Source: Phoronis australis
Taxonomy: Eukaryota; Phoronida; Phoronidae
DNA: 62,000 bases
Assembly: GCA_002633005.1 (NCBI GenBank)
Contig: NMRA01000449.1
Coordinates: forward strand, 1-62,000
Reading direction: 5' to 3'
Both the position numbers and the translations under genes were made by a program. Positions 50,702 through 62,000 of this stretch are shown here, piece by piece. The notes beneath the pieces were generated by a model. It did no database searches. It was not told where the DNA came from and saw only the letters and a program-made list of their open reading frames with translations. The first letter of the stretch is position 1; every line of letters begins with the position of its first letter.

Positions 50702-52044
50702 TACCATGTTGGCAATTTTGATTACACCGATGATCTGTGTCTAAGTGCTTGCACTGACAGAGAATTTTTGCCGAGATTGGATTGCGTGTAGGCCTACGGA
50801 GCGAACCTCTGACATATGCATCGACAGGCGTTCAGTGAATAGAAAAAAAAATGTATATTTATTGACCGCATTACTTGACGAGAGCACACGTTTGTTTTGG
50901 GTTTCCAAACTAAAGCCACTTGAATGCGTTAACCATCCTGAATTGTATCCTTTACAGTCATTGATCGATCGACTCTTGTCGGTTTGTTTAGTGAACGTGT
51001 CAGCCACAACAGTTGCTTAGGGCGCAAAGTCGATGAATGAAATCGATTGTCGAGTTCTGCCGCCTTTTGGTTGCATTTGAAATCCCTCGCAAACAGTTTT
51101 AAATCAAGTATGTGCTCAGCTTCACTTTAATGGTGCTTCCTACTTTCTTTCTTAGACATCCTTAAGCAGTTTCCGCTCAGGCGCGCGCAGTATTGAAGTA
51201 TACAACGTCAGTGCTCACGTAGGACTGATATAATAAATAACAAATCCTTGAAAAATGCCATGGTGATGCGAAGAAAATTAGTTGTAATCAAAACGTGCAA
51301 TCAGGTACGATTGAAACTAATACTTTATCTTTGAAATGTTAGTGGACAGCGAATTTGTGGAAGATTTTGTTTCTTCTGTCGCAACATTTTTTGAATTGTT
51401 ACTAAGCGGTAAGTGATCTTGCTACATTGTATATATATAGTCAAACGTGCCAGTAAGAATGTCAACACGATTTCACTCCAAATCGAACAGGACCGATGTT
51501 TTGTTCCTCCCGGTCCTCACACAAAAATCTAAAGTTGTCAACGTAAAGTAAGTGGGTTATCACACCTTTCCCGAACACACTTTACTAATTTGGCTCACGC
51601 GTCAGTCTAGATATGGTGTCCGACATTTAAACTTCCGGCCGAGAATTCAGAGCACTGCGCGTCTCGCTCAGGTGTGACATTGTAATGTATGAGAAATTAG
51701 GCAAATTTTCGTTCGCGCTAGAAACACACGCATTGAACTCACCTGCTCATTTCACACAGCGAGTCCAGTGGTTGACTACTGCAACAGTTCATGCGTCTTT
51801 TAGTTTGCAAAGCTGCTCTTTTGACTAACATTCACGAAAACTGTTAAAGGTGATCAAATAAATTGATTCTAAACCGATGACAAATCTACAAACGGAATAT
51901 CACTGCTTTCAAGAGGTAACAAAGCCGTGACATCTATCAAAAGTCAACTTAGATTTAACCCGCATACCGTTATAAAACCGGTCTCAAGTCTCTAGTATGC
52001 TTGTATACGAAGTGACCCGTTGTTATTGCTTCAAACCTGGCGTG

Positions 52045-52195
52045 CGTTCCGTAGCGCTGGAACCTACACTAAAACCTACGCTAGGACCTACCTGACATCT
52101 AACCAAAGTCACGTGTTCTCATTCAAAATACACGGCAATATCTCACGTAATCCCGCGAAGTCTTGCTTGTTAGCGAGGTCCTAGCGTTACTGAAC
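52045..52195. mobile_element. Miniature inverted-repeat element, 'GTTCCGTAGACG' family, second full copy
   Basis: The left end shares CTGGCGTGCGTTCCGTAG exactly with the 50.6-kb copy. The right end GAGGTCCTAGCGTTACTGAAC is an imperfect inverted match, and the subterminal ATCCCGCGAAGTCTTGCTTG is also shared with the family. Confidence 0.6.
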
Positions 52196-53432
52196 GTGAG
52201 GCAGGTCTCGTAATTTGCTTGTCGCGGCGCGCTAGTTTCAACCGCAAAGACAGTGTGTCTGTAAAGAGAAATTTCAACCCATTTGCTGTAACCAATTTCA
52301 ATTCATGAAGGACAAGTATACGATGACGTTGCTATGGAAGAGCAAATACACCGCGTAAGACAGTTGATGTATTTCACACCAGTGGTTTATCGAGGCTCCC
52401 ACAGTATATAGGTGCACGTCCAGCCGTACTATTTAAACTAAAATACCAGGCACATATGTACATTTCAAGAAACTTCATATGATATCAATTTTCCCACTTA
52501 AAGGATCAGAGCCTCCTTCATTCCCAGTTCTTACCTAAAAATATTTGCTTTGCTGCACAAACTGCCTTTTTATCCACAAAAATTCCAGGTTTCGCCGACT
52601 GAAAATTTTCTTTAAAACCAGTCGCTTCGTCCTCGACAAACGTCATTTAGTTCCATTATCTATGCATCTGACAGAAGAAAATAATACTGATGTTTTATCG
52701 TGAATCGTCCCAAATGATTCGCTCATTAAATAGTCATGAGAATTAAAGCGACCAACTTGCTCCGCAGTCATAGTTGATTCAATCATTCTGATCTAAATAA
52801 GAAACATTCTCACAGCAATGAATCAGGAAAATATGAGTCGATACCAACCTTATGCTTGCAACTCAGGGGAAAAATCTTAGTACAGGTGACCTGAGGTCTA
52901 TTTTGCAATAATGCTTTTAAGTTACATATACTAACGATTTGCCTAGAATAACACATCACGTGTATTTTTGTTGGCTTCCGTGGTTCTGGAGGCAGTTAAT
53001 TTTGTTGCGTGGGACGCTTCGCGTGTTGCCTACGCTAATGGGTAAAACCTCTCTCAACATCGAGTTTTTCGAAGGTTGTTAAGCTGAACAATGAAATTAG
53101 TGAGAAACATCACAAACATAGTGTCCTCTGAACTGTTAGACTAGTACCTAGAGACTTCGGTCTATTATTGTTAATGATTGGTCATAAAAATGAAGTGAGT
53201 AACTCCGCAATGAAACCCGGGCCTCCCAAGAAGGGCACACATTGGCTCCGTTATCGCTATCGTCTTTTACTTTTAATTCCACTTTAATATTCGTTCAGTA
53301 ACGACAACACCTTTTCATGCTCACTCTCCATACGGTCGTAGAATAATTATATGCAATCTTGATTCGAATCTTATCCTACACACAGTACGGTACAGTTGCC
53401 TTAGCTTTGTAATGCTTACAAAATTATAACAA

Positions 53433-53877
53433 AAAACTAACAAACGGTGTTTTTTGAATTCGTTGCAGACCATTCTAAATGCGAAAATAGCGGCACATAA
53501 TCAGGCTAGTCAATTCTGCTGACTCTCCAAATAAAGAAGTCAATGTTCACGAAAACAACAACGGATTTAAAACTTGACATGTTTCGGTGTCATTTATTAA
53601 ACACCATCCTCAGAAGTCATAATACAGTGGCCACCTAGCTAGGCCCAGCAACAAGTAATGAAGCACAGATACAGTCAGTTACAGGGAGTGACAATGAACT
53701 ATACCAACAATGACAACCTGTGGTGTGTCAGTTGCCTATTGAGATTGGGCTTGCACCAACTGATNAAAACTAACAAACGGTGTTTTTTGAATTCGTTGCA
53801 GACCATTCTAAATGCGAAAATAGCGGCACATAATCAGGCTAGTCGATTCTGCTGACTCTCCAAATAAAGAAGTCAAT
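53433..53877. repeat. 112-bp duplication bordering an 'n'
   Basis: Positions 53433-53544 and 53766-53877 are nearly identical (one clear substitution). The second copy starts directly after the 'n' at 53765. This looks like a contig overlap left unmerged. The 65-codon frame crossing the 'n' is artificial. Confidence 0.8.
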
Positions 53878-53968
53878 CCAGTCAGGATCTTGGCTGTATT
53901 TTCGACTACCGCAAAGTCGATTGAGCGCTGAAGGCCGGAACAACGCTTTCTGAAGTGTAAACAACTAC

Positions 53969-54034
53969 TTGTTATAGGTTCTGCACAATTTTGTTATAGG
54001 TTCTGCACAATTTTGTTATAGGTTCTGCACAATT
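53969..54034 (+). repeat. 22-bp tandem repeat, three units
   Basis: Three exact units of TTGTTATAGGTTCTGCACAA plus TT. There is no sign of function. Confidence 0.9.
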
Positions 54035-54886
54035 TCGATTTTTTCTACACTAAGTTAATTTTATATTCACTAGCTAATGATGGTCCAATCGATCATAATA
54101 AACAAATAATCGATTATGTTATGACCAAAACTCAAATACTCGAATTGGGTTTAGTCACAGTTACTGCAATACAAATACGTGAATTTCCGAGAAATATAGA
54201 CATAACCGATGATTCTTGTTAGCGTCGTTTTCAGGTTATACGGCTAAGTGCTGACATAAATATCAATAAACTCAGATACACAACTCAGTTTTAGCGTTTA
54301 ACATGGCAGTTATGTTTTTTTACAACTGAAAACATCGGTGTTACCTTCATATAGCTATAGTTATTACAAATTAAAATGACTCATTGTCTGATGTTAATAA
54401 ATCATCATTATTCAGTAATATAGAATGTCTGGCTTTATGATTAGTGTTAGCTACTATACATTTTCAGTCAAAAAACACTTTCTGTGCGATTTCGCGATAG
54501 TAACAGCATATTTCTTGATAATTTCTCAAGTATAACATTATCTCACATGTAAATGCTCCGCATAACTGAAGTTTACACATCTCAGGATTTCATTATTGGT
54601 GATATTTGATGATCGTTTAATGAGTATCGTGCGATCAACTGGGAGTGTGATCAGCTCTTCGATTCTTATCAGCAATAATCACCGCATCAGCTACAGAATG
54701 GTACATGGTCGACCCAAACTCATTTTATTCCAGTTCGAAATGTTGCCGACTTCCGGTTTTTTGGATACGCTGCGGAGTATCATTTTCAAGTGGGGGACTG
54801 CGGAGGCAGAATTTCTTCTAAACGAATGTCAACTCGAGTTTGTGAAGGTGAGTGTCAGTTTAATAGCTCGCTTCTAACCGAAGGAA

Positions 54887-55130
54887 CATGGGCGGCGAAG
54901 CTCTATGGTGCGCCGCCCAATTTCAATATGGCACGGCTATTTCGAAAGTCAGCTACAGCGAGCTCTTTCTGAAAGAGCTCGCAGTAGCTGACTTTCGAAA
55001 TAGCCGCGCCATATTGAAATTTACTAACTCGCCTGACGGCGATCAGGTCTTGGTTGGACAGGCGTTCAGGGCCACCTACAGATCCCCTGTAATGACGGTG
55101 GACGGGACATTTCAACCAAGTGGTATATTA
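54887..55130. mobile_element. Fold-back element with 103-bp near-perfect palindrome
   Basis: Positions 54919-54969 and 54971-55021 are inverted copies, 51 bp each with two mismatches and a single-base spacer, centred on GAGCTCTTTCTGAAAGAGCTC-like sequence. To the left is a remnant of the CATGGGCGGC small element. To the right, about 100 bp match the complement of 71-175. The open frames crossing this on both strands are mirror images of each other and not genes. Confidence 0.75.
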
Positions 55131-57998
55131 AAACAGAGTTTAACATCTTTCCGGCTTTAATGCCGGAACATTTTCACTGCTGTGTGATGAGATGTATCAA
55201 TACCTTACAGAAAGGCAAAACTTGAAATATTAGTTGACGAGCAAGGACGTTTTGTTCCATACATTTCCAACGGCCAAGATGTGTCCGCGACAACTGAAGC
55301 CCGTGGCTGCGGCTGATAAAGCGAGAGAATTTCAATCTCAGCCGATGTTAAATAGCTAAAATAAATTAGTGACCGAACTTTAACTAATCAAACAATGGGA
55401 TGGACGGACTCTGCAATTTATTCCTCTGCTTTTATATTTATGAACCCATGTGTAGAATCTGAATTGATATCCACCAAATCTGACTCGAGCTCAATCGGAA
55501 GTGACTTTCGTGCTCCCACTACTCTAGAGAGCGCCAATATGAAAAGTCCCCCAATTGATGTCACCTGGGCAGTGCTTAACACAGACGCGATAACTCTTTC
55601 ACCGTGCTACGATTAAGGTTAACTCTGTGAAAAGATCTTCTAACATGGTTTCTCCTTAATTATCAAATAACAGAACCACGTGACATTCGGACACTCAGAC
55701 TTGTTGCTGTAACGCGCTCAAAATAAAGAGGCTTCAAATAAAAAAACCAGAAAATTCTCTATACGTTTTTGGCTCATTCCCAGAACGTATGTTTACGACA
55801 AACGTCCAAAAAGACTAGTGTTCATGCTACAATTGGAGGCTAAAAACATATTCTGCAATTTCAAGGGTTGGAATTTTAAAATTTGAACATCCGCACGACG
55901 GGGTACTTGCTTCTGTATGGGAACTCACAAAATGGCGCAGTTTTGACACGTTGTTTGGGTTCTCTCAGTGAGTCCTACCCTCAAGCGGATGTCAAGCGTG
56001 TACCACCGAGTGATTGCCTCTTCATGCAGGGCCACTCTCCCCAGAGGTAACACTGGTGAAAGAGGTATCAAGGCAAGAGGGGAAGCGACTGTGATCACGT
56101 GCTTCAATCTTAATGTTTATGATATCTTTCGTGATCCTGTGGTTTAGAGAATTACTTGTGTTTAAGAAACACGCCCCGGGACTGTAGAATGACAAGTATG
56201 TAAATTACACACTTGCGTAAAAACGTATAGCATTTTGGTGACAGGGACTCCAAGGGTATTACTATTAAATAAGTTTCAATAATTGTTCCACTGTGAGCTA
56301 TTTCACTATTAACCATCCGTCAGTTTATTTGCTTGCTTAATTGTCTAGTAGCCTTTTCACAGCCACTCTGTGCCCTGTTTACGGCATCTCTTCACAGCCG
56401 GTCATACTAACCTCCGTTTGCCTATCCATAAGACCACTCGTCCGCAAGTCAGCTCATCCTTTATGTTTAAGTGCAATACCTAAATTGAACTACGGTTCTA
56501 ATGAAGTGTTTAACACTTCCTGAAACTAACACTACGCTTTCGGTATCGTAGAGGGCTATATAAATATTCAAATACCTGGTATTGCTGGTTTCCGTTGCGC
56601 CCGTACTTTAATTATTTACAATTGCCACCGAGGTAGTTGCATGTAGAACTGTTTGAACGCTGTTCCCAGTGGTATTTACACAGAAATCGTGACGTCATAC
56701 TGCAGGTAGGAATGAGTAGAGATACGTTACTCAAGAGCGGTTATGAGAAATTGAGTTTGCGNCCCCGGGCATCCACTTCGAGGGTCATCCAATCACTATG
56801 AATATACTTTTTGAACGTTTCACTGATTTGACGGATTTATATTTAAATTAAATGAAGTTGCTATTTTCTGTTCCATCTTTTTTACTTTTCTTAGTATTAG
56901 GGTCCAGGTATTTGAGTAGAGAGAAGGTATTCAATAAAAATCGGGCATCACCAAACCTCTGCACGTTAATGAGGGGGACGGGTAGGCGTTACAGGATTAT
57001 AGCTTTGTTTATATAACTCATTACCAAAAAAGTTTGCACGTGACACGTGATTAAGTTAGCTGTCTGTCTTCATTACCAACCCCCAAAAATGTCAACCACC
57101 GCATGTTTTTGAAAACTTGAGCAAGATTAGATATTCGAGGTACCAACTAAAACTGATTTAAAACGAACAATAGTACCGTAATGAACACCGAATGACCCAT
57201 GACAGACAAATAGTGGATGTATTGTGTTGCTCTTGTTTACAAATGATTGATTTGCACTGATTATTTTTTATACGCAGGTTGAGCTCACTTATGTGGTTAT
57301 AATTTGAACACTACTGCAGAACTTGTCTGCATCCTCACTATATTCCTTGTCTGTAAATTATTTTTCAAAGCAACTTGACAGATTATGGTGAAACTTCACA
57401 TTATCTTAATTTATGACTGGGATACGCCACCACACCACTTCACTTTTAGACTCAATTAAGTGCGGTACCATCCCGTTTTCAACAAAATAGTATTTGTCCA
57501 AAATTGCTGTCAAAATGACATTGTTTAACGAAACATGACACACAGAGGTATATGGCGGAGATGCTTCGTTTTTTGTGTAATTTTGACTGCAGTTTGAGGT
57601 GGACATTTTTCTAACATGGTATGGACTTCAGTGCATAATAAATATTTAATTGTATGGTTTAGTAACCTGCTTGATAATTTAGGAATTGCTGAAGGAAACG
57701 TTCTTTTAAAGGCTTATTGATCCCTAGTACATGTATGTGCATTACCTGCGAAATCCCTTTACACTCCTTGACGATATCTTTTGTTTAGATTTTTGTTTTG
57801 ACACGGGTCTTACAACATCAAGTCAGGAACTAAGGCGTCCTTATGTTATTTACTTTGAAGTTGGTCAATTTTACCTGCCGATGTAGGCTGGGTATGCCTT
57901 TAACTAATTGCTGATAGTTGTTTTAATAAAATGTGAATGGTTTACGAGAGCTGGAAAGCATCTTAAAAAGTACCCTAAATGGAATGTGTATTGAATAG

Positions 57999-58144
57999 GC
58001 ATCTTGGCTGTTTATGGGGGCATACAAGGCAGGTTTACTGGACTTCAGGCAGGAATTCCATCTCTTGCTGGTTTTCAATCCTCTACCCCTGTTGCCCCCC
58101 AGTTTTATTCACCACAACCTACACAAATTCACTACCCATTTCAG
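57999..58144 (+). CDS. Weak putative internal exon, Gln/Pro-rich
   Basis: A frame reading ILAVYGGIQGRFTGLQ, then AGIPSLAGFQSSTPVAPQF and YSPQPTQIHYPFQ lies between a weak acceptor (ttgaatag, poor pyrimidine tract) and a possible donor (TTTCAG|gtacca). The Gly/Gln/Pro/Tyr composition recalls low-complexity tails of RNA-binding proteins, but no domain is present. A second acceptor-like tract (cctgttgccccccag) lies inside. An overlapping frame is also open, so protein-likeness is the only argument. The copy at 60574-60719 is identical and belongs to the duplicated segment. Confidence 0.25.
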
Positions 58145-58490
58145 GTACCATCAAGCACGGATGCTTGGGGTCCAGTGCCCGGTTACATGAAACAGTTCCA
58201 AATAGCGACTCTACTATGTTCCCTAAGCCCACTACGTATTTGCGAGTTATCTACGTTACATTGTCAACATTTTAAAAATAAGTAGGGATCTTTTCATACA
58301 AAGCCCCTAATTTATGGACTACGTCCCTAAATATTTTGACTGTGCCAAGGGCTCAGTTTTTAGTTATATTATTAGAAAATGTCATAAGTCAAAAGAGGAG
58401 CTCATAATAAAGTTAAACTGATACAAAAATATAACAACTGAGTGAAGAACGAAACAAACACGCAAAAGATTTAGGCAACTCAGTTGAGTA

Positions 58491-58649
58491 CAGGCGGATC
58501 CAGGGGGGGGGAGTCAAAGGGGTCCGGACCCCCGTTTTTTCTTGATTTTAGTGATATCAAATTTAGAATTTTCAAATTGTTGACTTCGACAACCTTTCTT
58601 AAAAATCTTTGATCAGACCCTCTTTTAAAAAATCCTGGATCTGCCCCTG
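58491..58649 (-). mobile_element. hAT-like miniature element (CAGGGGCGGATCC family), copy 2
   Basis: It begins CAGGCGGATCCAGG and ends CCTGGATCTGCCCCTG. Internal GGTCCGGACCCCC and TTTTAGTGATATCAAAT match the complement of the 20298-20455 element. An identical copy at 61066-61224 is part of the duplicated segment. Confidence 0.7.
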
Positions 58650-59177
58650 TTGAATCCCTATTTAGGACTGTTTAATGTAACTGGGCATTGATCCCCTGCC
58701 TGACTGTAGAATGTCGTAAGGTGTGAATTTTCGAAACAATGATCTGGACCCGTGTTTGGAAAGCGTAAGAGGTCATTGGCGTAGGAAACATTTGATGGCT
58801 GGTGAAGGAGGGTCTGATAATTTTTCAATTTTATTTAAAAACCAAGTTTATGAGTTGAAAGTTTTAAAAGTTAATTGATAATTGTTAATTAATTTATATT
58901 AATCCCTGGATTATTGGGGGAGGGGGCAGAAAGCTATCTTCGCTCCCAACTTTTTGGTTTGAGAGCGTCCCCCGTTTTTGCTCTTACCTCTTCTTCAGCA
59001 GATCTATCTGATGTTAATTACTTCCCTGACCCCTGGACATAATTCTACAGGTTCTGTACCTGCACACCCTCCAATCACCTGCTTTCACCTGATCACCTCT
59101 TATTACTGAGTCAACCTCTTGCTTACGATGTATTTCTCGTAATTTATATTACCTTTGCTAAGCAAATGTTTTCTTGN

Positions 59178-59963
59178 AAAAGCAGGACTAACTGGTTACA
59201 TATATAGACTGCCAGTCAACATAAACAACCACAAGACTAGTTAGTTGTGTAGGGCTGCTAGAGTATCAAGACTAGCACTAACAGGCTGTATAGACTGTCA
59301 GTCTCTATACAGACTGCAAGATGACATCAATCCGCAAAAGAGAGGATATTTAATTGATTATTACTCAAGGATTGCTGTTATGCCTTAGATCACACAATGA
59401 CACAACAAATCTTAATTGGTTTCAACAGCCCTTACCTTGAGTCCCCTTACTTTTACATGAGAAACACTTGTGGCTTCTTTGTTTGCTCAAATTAATCCAC
59501 GACACAAGTGGACGAAACCGAGCCCGAGGGCTAACCAACTAAACCAGTAAAATAACGCAAAAAATACTCAGTCAAAGACACCAAGGATTTTACTACAGGA
59601 ATATTGTAATATCGGTGTGCTCTATTATGTACTGTTAGGCAGTAAAATAAATCTACCATAACATTCTGAAAACTTTATGGTTAGCATTGCTGTAACAAGT
59701 GCGCCTCGGTCATTCGTTGACGACTTACCTGTCGAGCAAAATCTTTCCTTACTGAGACCGTGTAACAGCCATCTGGGATCGCAGATAAGTCTAGCACCCA
59801 AACTGGTCTTCATTTCAAACTTTACGGCGGTAATAGTCAACTTGAAGACGATTAGCAAGCCTTTTCAACGGAGGACAACCTATCTCATACCGAACGCCTG
59901 CCATTACTTGTTTGGTATGCGTGAACTTGAATTTTGCTTAATCTGAAGATCGCGTAAGCGTGA
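59178..59963. other. 786-bp contig between two 'n' joins
   Basis: It contains repeated ACTAG and GACTG(C/T)(C/A)AGTC motifs near 59200-59320 and an unrecognised 89-codon plus-strand frame. No gene is supported. Its placement between two copies of the same sequence makes its position doubtful. Confidence 0.5.
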
Positions 59964-59964
59964 N

Positions 59965-61751
59965 GAAACTTCACATTATCTTAATTTATGACTGGGATAC
60001 GCCACCACACCACTTCACTTTTAGACTCAATTAAGTGCGGTACCATCCCGTTTTCAACAAAATAGTATTTGTCCAAAATTGCTGTCAAAATGACATTGTT
60101 TAACGAAACATGACACACAGAGGTATATGGCGGAGATGCTTCGCTTTTTGTGTAATTTTGACTGCAGTTTGAGGTGGACATTTTTCTAACATGGTATGGA
60201 CTTCAGTGCATAATAAATATTTAATTGTATGGTTTAGTAACCTGCTTGATAATTTAGGAATTGCTGAAGGAAACGTTCTTTTAAAGGCTTATTGATCCCT
60301 AGTACATGTATGTGCATTACCTGCGAAATCCCTTTACACTCCTTGACGATATCTTTTGTTTAGATTTTTGTTTTGACACGGGTCTTACAACATCAAGTCA
60401 GGAACTAAGGCGTCCTTATGTTATTTACTTTGAAGTTGGTCAATTTTACCTGCCGATGTAGGCTGGGTATGCCTTTAACTAATTGCTGATAGTTGTTTTA
60501 ATAAAATGTGAATGGTTTACGAGAGCTGGAAAGCATCTTAAAAAGTACCCTAAATGGAATGTGTATTGAATAGGCATCTTGGCTGTTTATGGGGGCATAC
60601 AAGGCAGGTTTACTGGACTTCAGGCAGGAATTCCATCTCTTGCTGGTTTTCAATCCTCTACCCCTGTTGCCCCCCAGTTTTATTCACCACAACCTACACA
60701 AATTCACTACCCATTTCAGGTACCATCAAGCACGGATGCTTGGGGTCCAGTGCCCGGTTACATGAAACAGTTCCAAATAGCGACTCTACTATGTTCCCTA
60801 AGCCCACTACGTATTTGCGAGTTATCTACGTTACATTGTCAACATTTTAAAAATAAGTAGGGATCTTTTCATACAAAGCCCCTAATTTATGGACTACGTC
60901 CCTAAATATTTTGACTGTGCCAAGGGCTCAGTTTTTAGTTATATTATTAGAAAATGTCATAAGTCAAAAGAGGAGCTCATAATAAAGTTAAACTGATACA
61001 AAAATATAACAACTGAGTGAAGAACGAAACAAACACGCAAAAGATTTAGGCAACTCAGTTGAGTACAGGCGGATCCAGGGGGGGGAGTCAAAGGGGTCCG
61101 GACCCCCGTTTTTTCTTGATTTTAGTGATATCAAATTTAGAATTTTCAAATTGTTGACTTCGACAACCTTTCTTAAAAATCTTTGATCAGACCCTCTTTT
61201 AAAAAATCCTGGATCTGCCCCTGTTGAATCCCTATTTAGGACTGTTTAATGTAACTGGGCATTGATCCCCTGCCTGACTGTAGAATGTCGTAAGGTGTGA
61301 ATTTTCGAAACAATGATCTGGACCCGTGTTTGGAAAGCGTAAGAGGTCATTGGCGTAGGAAACATTTGATGGCTGGTGAAGGAGGGTCTGATAATTTTTC
61401 AATTTTATTTAAAAACCAAGTTTATGAGTTGAAAGTTTTAAAAGTTAATTGATAATTGTTAATTAATTTATATTAATCCCTGGATTATTGGGGGAGGGGG
61501 GCAGAAAGCTATCTTCGCTCCCAACTTTTTGGTTTGAGAGCGTCCCCCGTTTTTGCTCTTACCTCTTCTTCAGCAGATCTATCTGATGTTAATTACTTCC
61601 CTGACCCCTGGACATAATTCTACAGGTTCTGTACCTGCACACCCTCCAATCACCTGCTTTCACCTGATCACCTCTTATTACTGAGTCAACCTCTTGCTTA
61701 CGATGTATTTCTCGTAATTTATATTACCTTTGCTAAGCAAATGTTTTCTTG
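59965..61751. repeat. 1787-bp duplicated segment, copy 2
   Basis: It starts directly after the 'n' at 59964 and continues into unique sequence at 61752. The 786 bp between the copies (59178-59963) is flanked by 'n' on both sides and may be misplaced or an allelic insertion. Confidence 0.9.
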
Positions 61752-62000
61752 ATTTACTCTATATTTTGCCTAAGTGTATTTTCCATTAAACTGCTCCTAT
61801 TTTTTGTTTTCAGTATTTTAAACAAAGACACTTCACAACTTTGAATTCGACAAACTAAAATCGGCCATGGTAGTCGACGCCTCGCGTACTTCGTCGTCGC
61901 ACACACACCCGCTAGGTGTCTGCACGGTCCATGACACAATAATGGCGGTGGCCAATGAGATTAGTCTTGTTAAAGGAGAATGCCACCGAAAAAAACACGT
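61752..62000. other. Window end, unique sequence after the duplication
   Basis: An acceptor-like tract (tttttgttttcag) occurs at about 61801-61814 on the plus strand, but the following sequence meets stops and no exon can be supported. Confidence 0.4.

Larger units (their letters stand above)
49241..57389. other. Upstream flank of exon 1B, no convincing gene
   Basis: The first few hundred bases should contain the 1B promoter. A TTTAAATTTT stretch lies about 55 bp upstream of the ATG on the minus strand, but no clear core element can be assigned. The rest carries miniature elements at 50565-50701 and 52045-52195, a 112-bp duplicated contig end (53433-53544 and 53766-53877), a 22-bp tandem repeat at 53969-54034 and the palindrome at 54919-55021. 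An 'n' lies at 56762. Confidence 0.55.
57390..59176. repeat. 1787-bp duplicated segment, copy 1
   Basis: It is nearly identical to 59965-61751 at a constant offset of 2575 bp. I saw one substitution (about 57570) and one-base differences in two G runs. It ends exactly at the 'n' at 59177. Together with the other copy starting exactly after an 'n', this points to an assembly overlap. Confidence 0.9.

Noticed and set aside
54888-55160. Overlapping frames on both strands containing matching peptides
   Set aside because: The palindrome makes both strands read alike; this is not independent coding evidence.
57406-57606. 66-codon minus-strand frame found twice (also 59981-60181)
   Set aside because: It recurs only because the segment is duplicated in the assembly, and no family is recognised.
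1-62000. CRISPR array, operons, tRNA or rRNA genes
   Set aside because: There are no regularly spaced repeats with unique spacers, no tRNA B-box (GGTTCGANTCC) in a cloverleaf context, no rRNA-like sequence and no ribosome binding sites. The DNA is eukaryotic.

Overview
The window is eukaryotic nuclear DNA from an animal. Coding density is very low, introns are long with GT...AG borders, microsatellites are common, and there are many short inverted-repeat transposon remnants and dispersed repeats. There are no operons, CRISPR arrays, tRNA-like genes or rRNA. The repeats and the gene family fit an outbred, probably marine, invertebrate. I cannot name the phylum from this sequence. Eight single 'n' characters mark contig joins. 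At three places (near 3497, at 53765, and around 59177/59964) sequence is duplicated right up to an 'n', which points to unmerged overlaps or haplotypes in the assembly.

One gene is well supported, on the minus strand. It is a four-transmembrane protein of the claudin/PMP22 superfamily, closest by pattern to the TMEM47/VAB-9/PERP group of junction proteins. Three shared exons lie at 14925-15020 (first extracellular loop), 10613-10762 (TM2 and start of TM3) and 8350-8594 (rest of TM3, second loop, TM4, cytoplasmic tail, stop). TM1 can come from either of two first exons. Exon 1A (22883-23078) gives a 228-residue protein. Exon 1B (48172-49240) gives a 519-residue protein with about 325 residues of mostly disordered, charged cytoplasmic sequence before TM1. 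The TM1 segments align without gaps for 28 residues, and both exons end in phase 1, matching exon 2. Every junction in the model is phase 1.

Layout: 1-8349 is 3' flank with repeats, a haplotype duplication near 3.2-3.8 kb and an inverted-repeat element at 6.6 kb. 8350-23078 is the compact gene (exons 4, 3, 2, 1A) with a 435-bp tandem repeat in the exon 2-3 intron and a composite inverted-repeat transposon near 20-21 kb in the exon 1A-2 intron. 23079-48171 is about 25 kb without a convincing exon, holding microsatellites, hairpins and repeats; it is intronic for the 1B transcript. 48172-49240 is exon 1B. 49241-62000 is upstream DNA with miniature elements, a 103-bp near-perfect palindrome at 54919-55021, and a 1.79-kb duplication (57390-59176 and 59965-61751) containing one weak exon-like segment.

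The most interesting candidate is the alternative-TM1 arrangement: one claudin-superfamily core apparently driven by two promoters about 26 kb apart, one adding a large cytoplasmic N-terminal region. The other open frames are mostly chance or repeat-derived.
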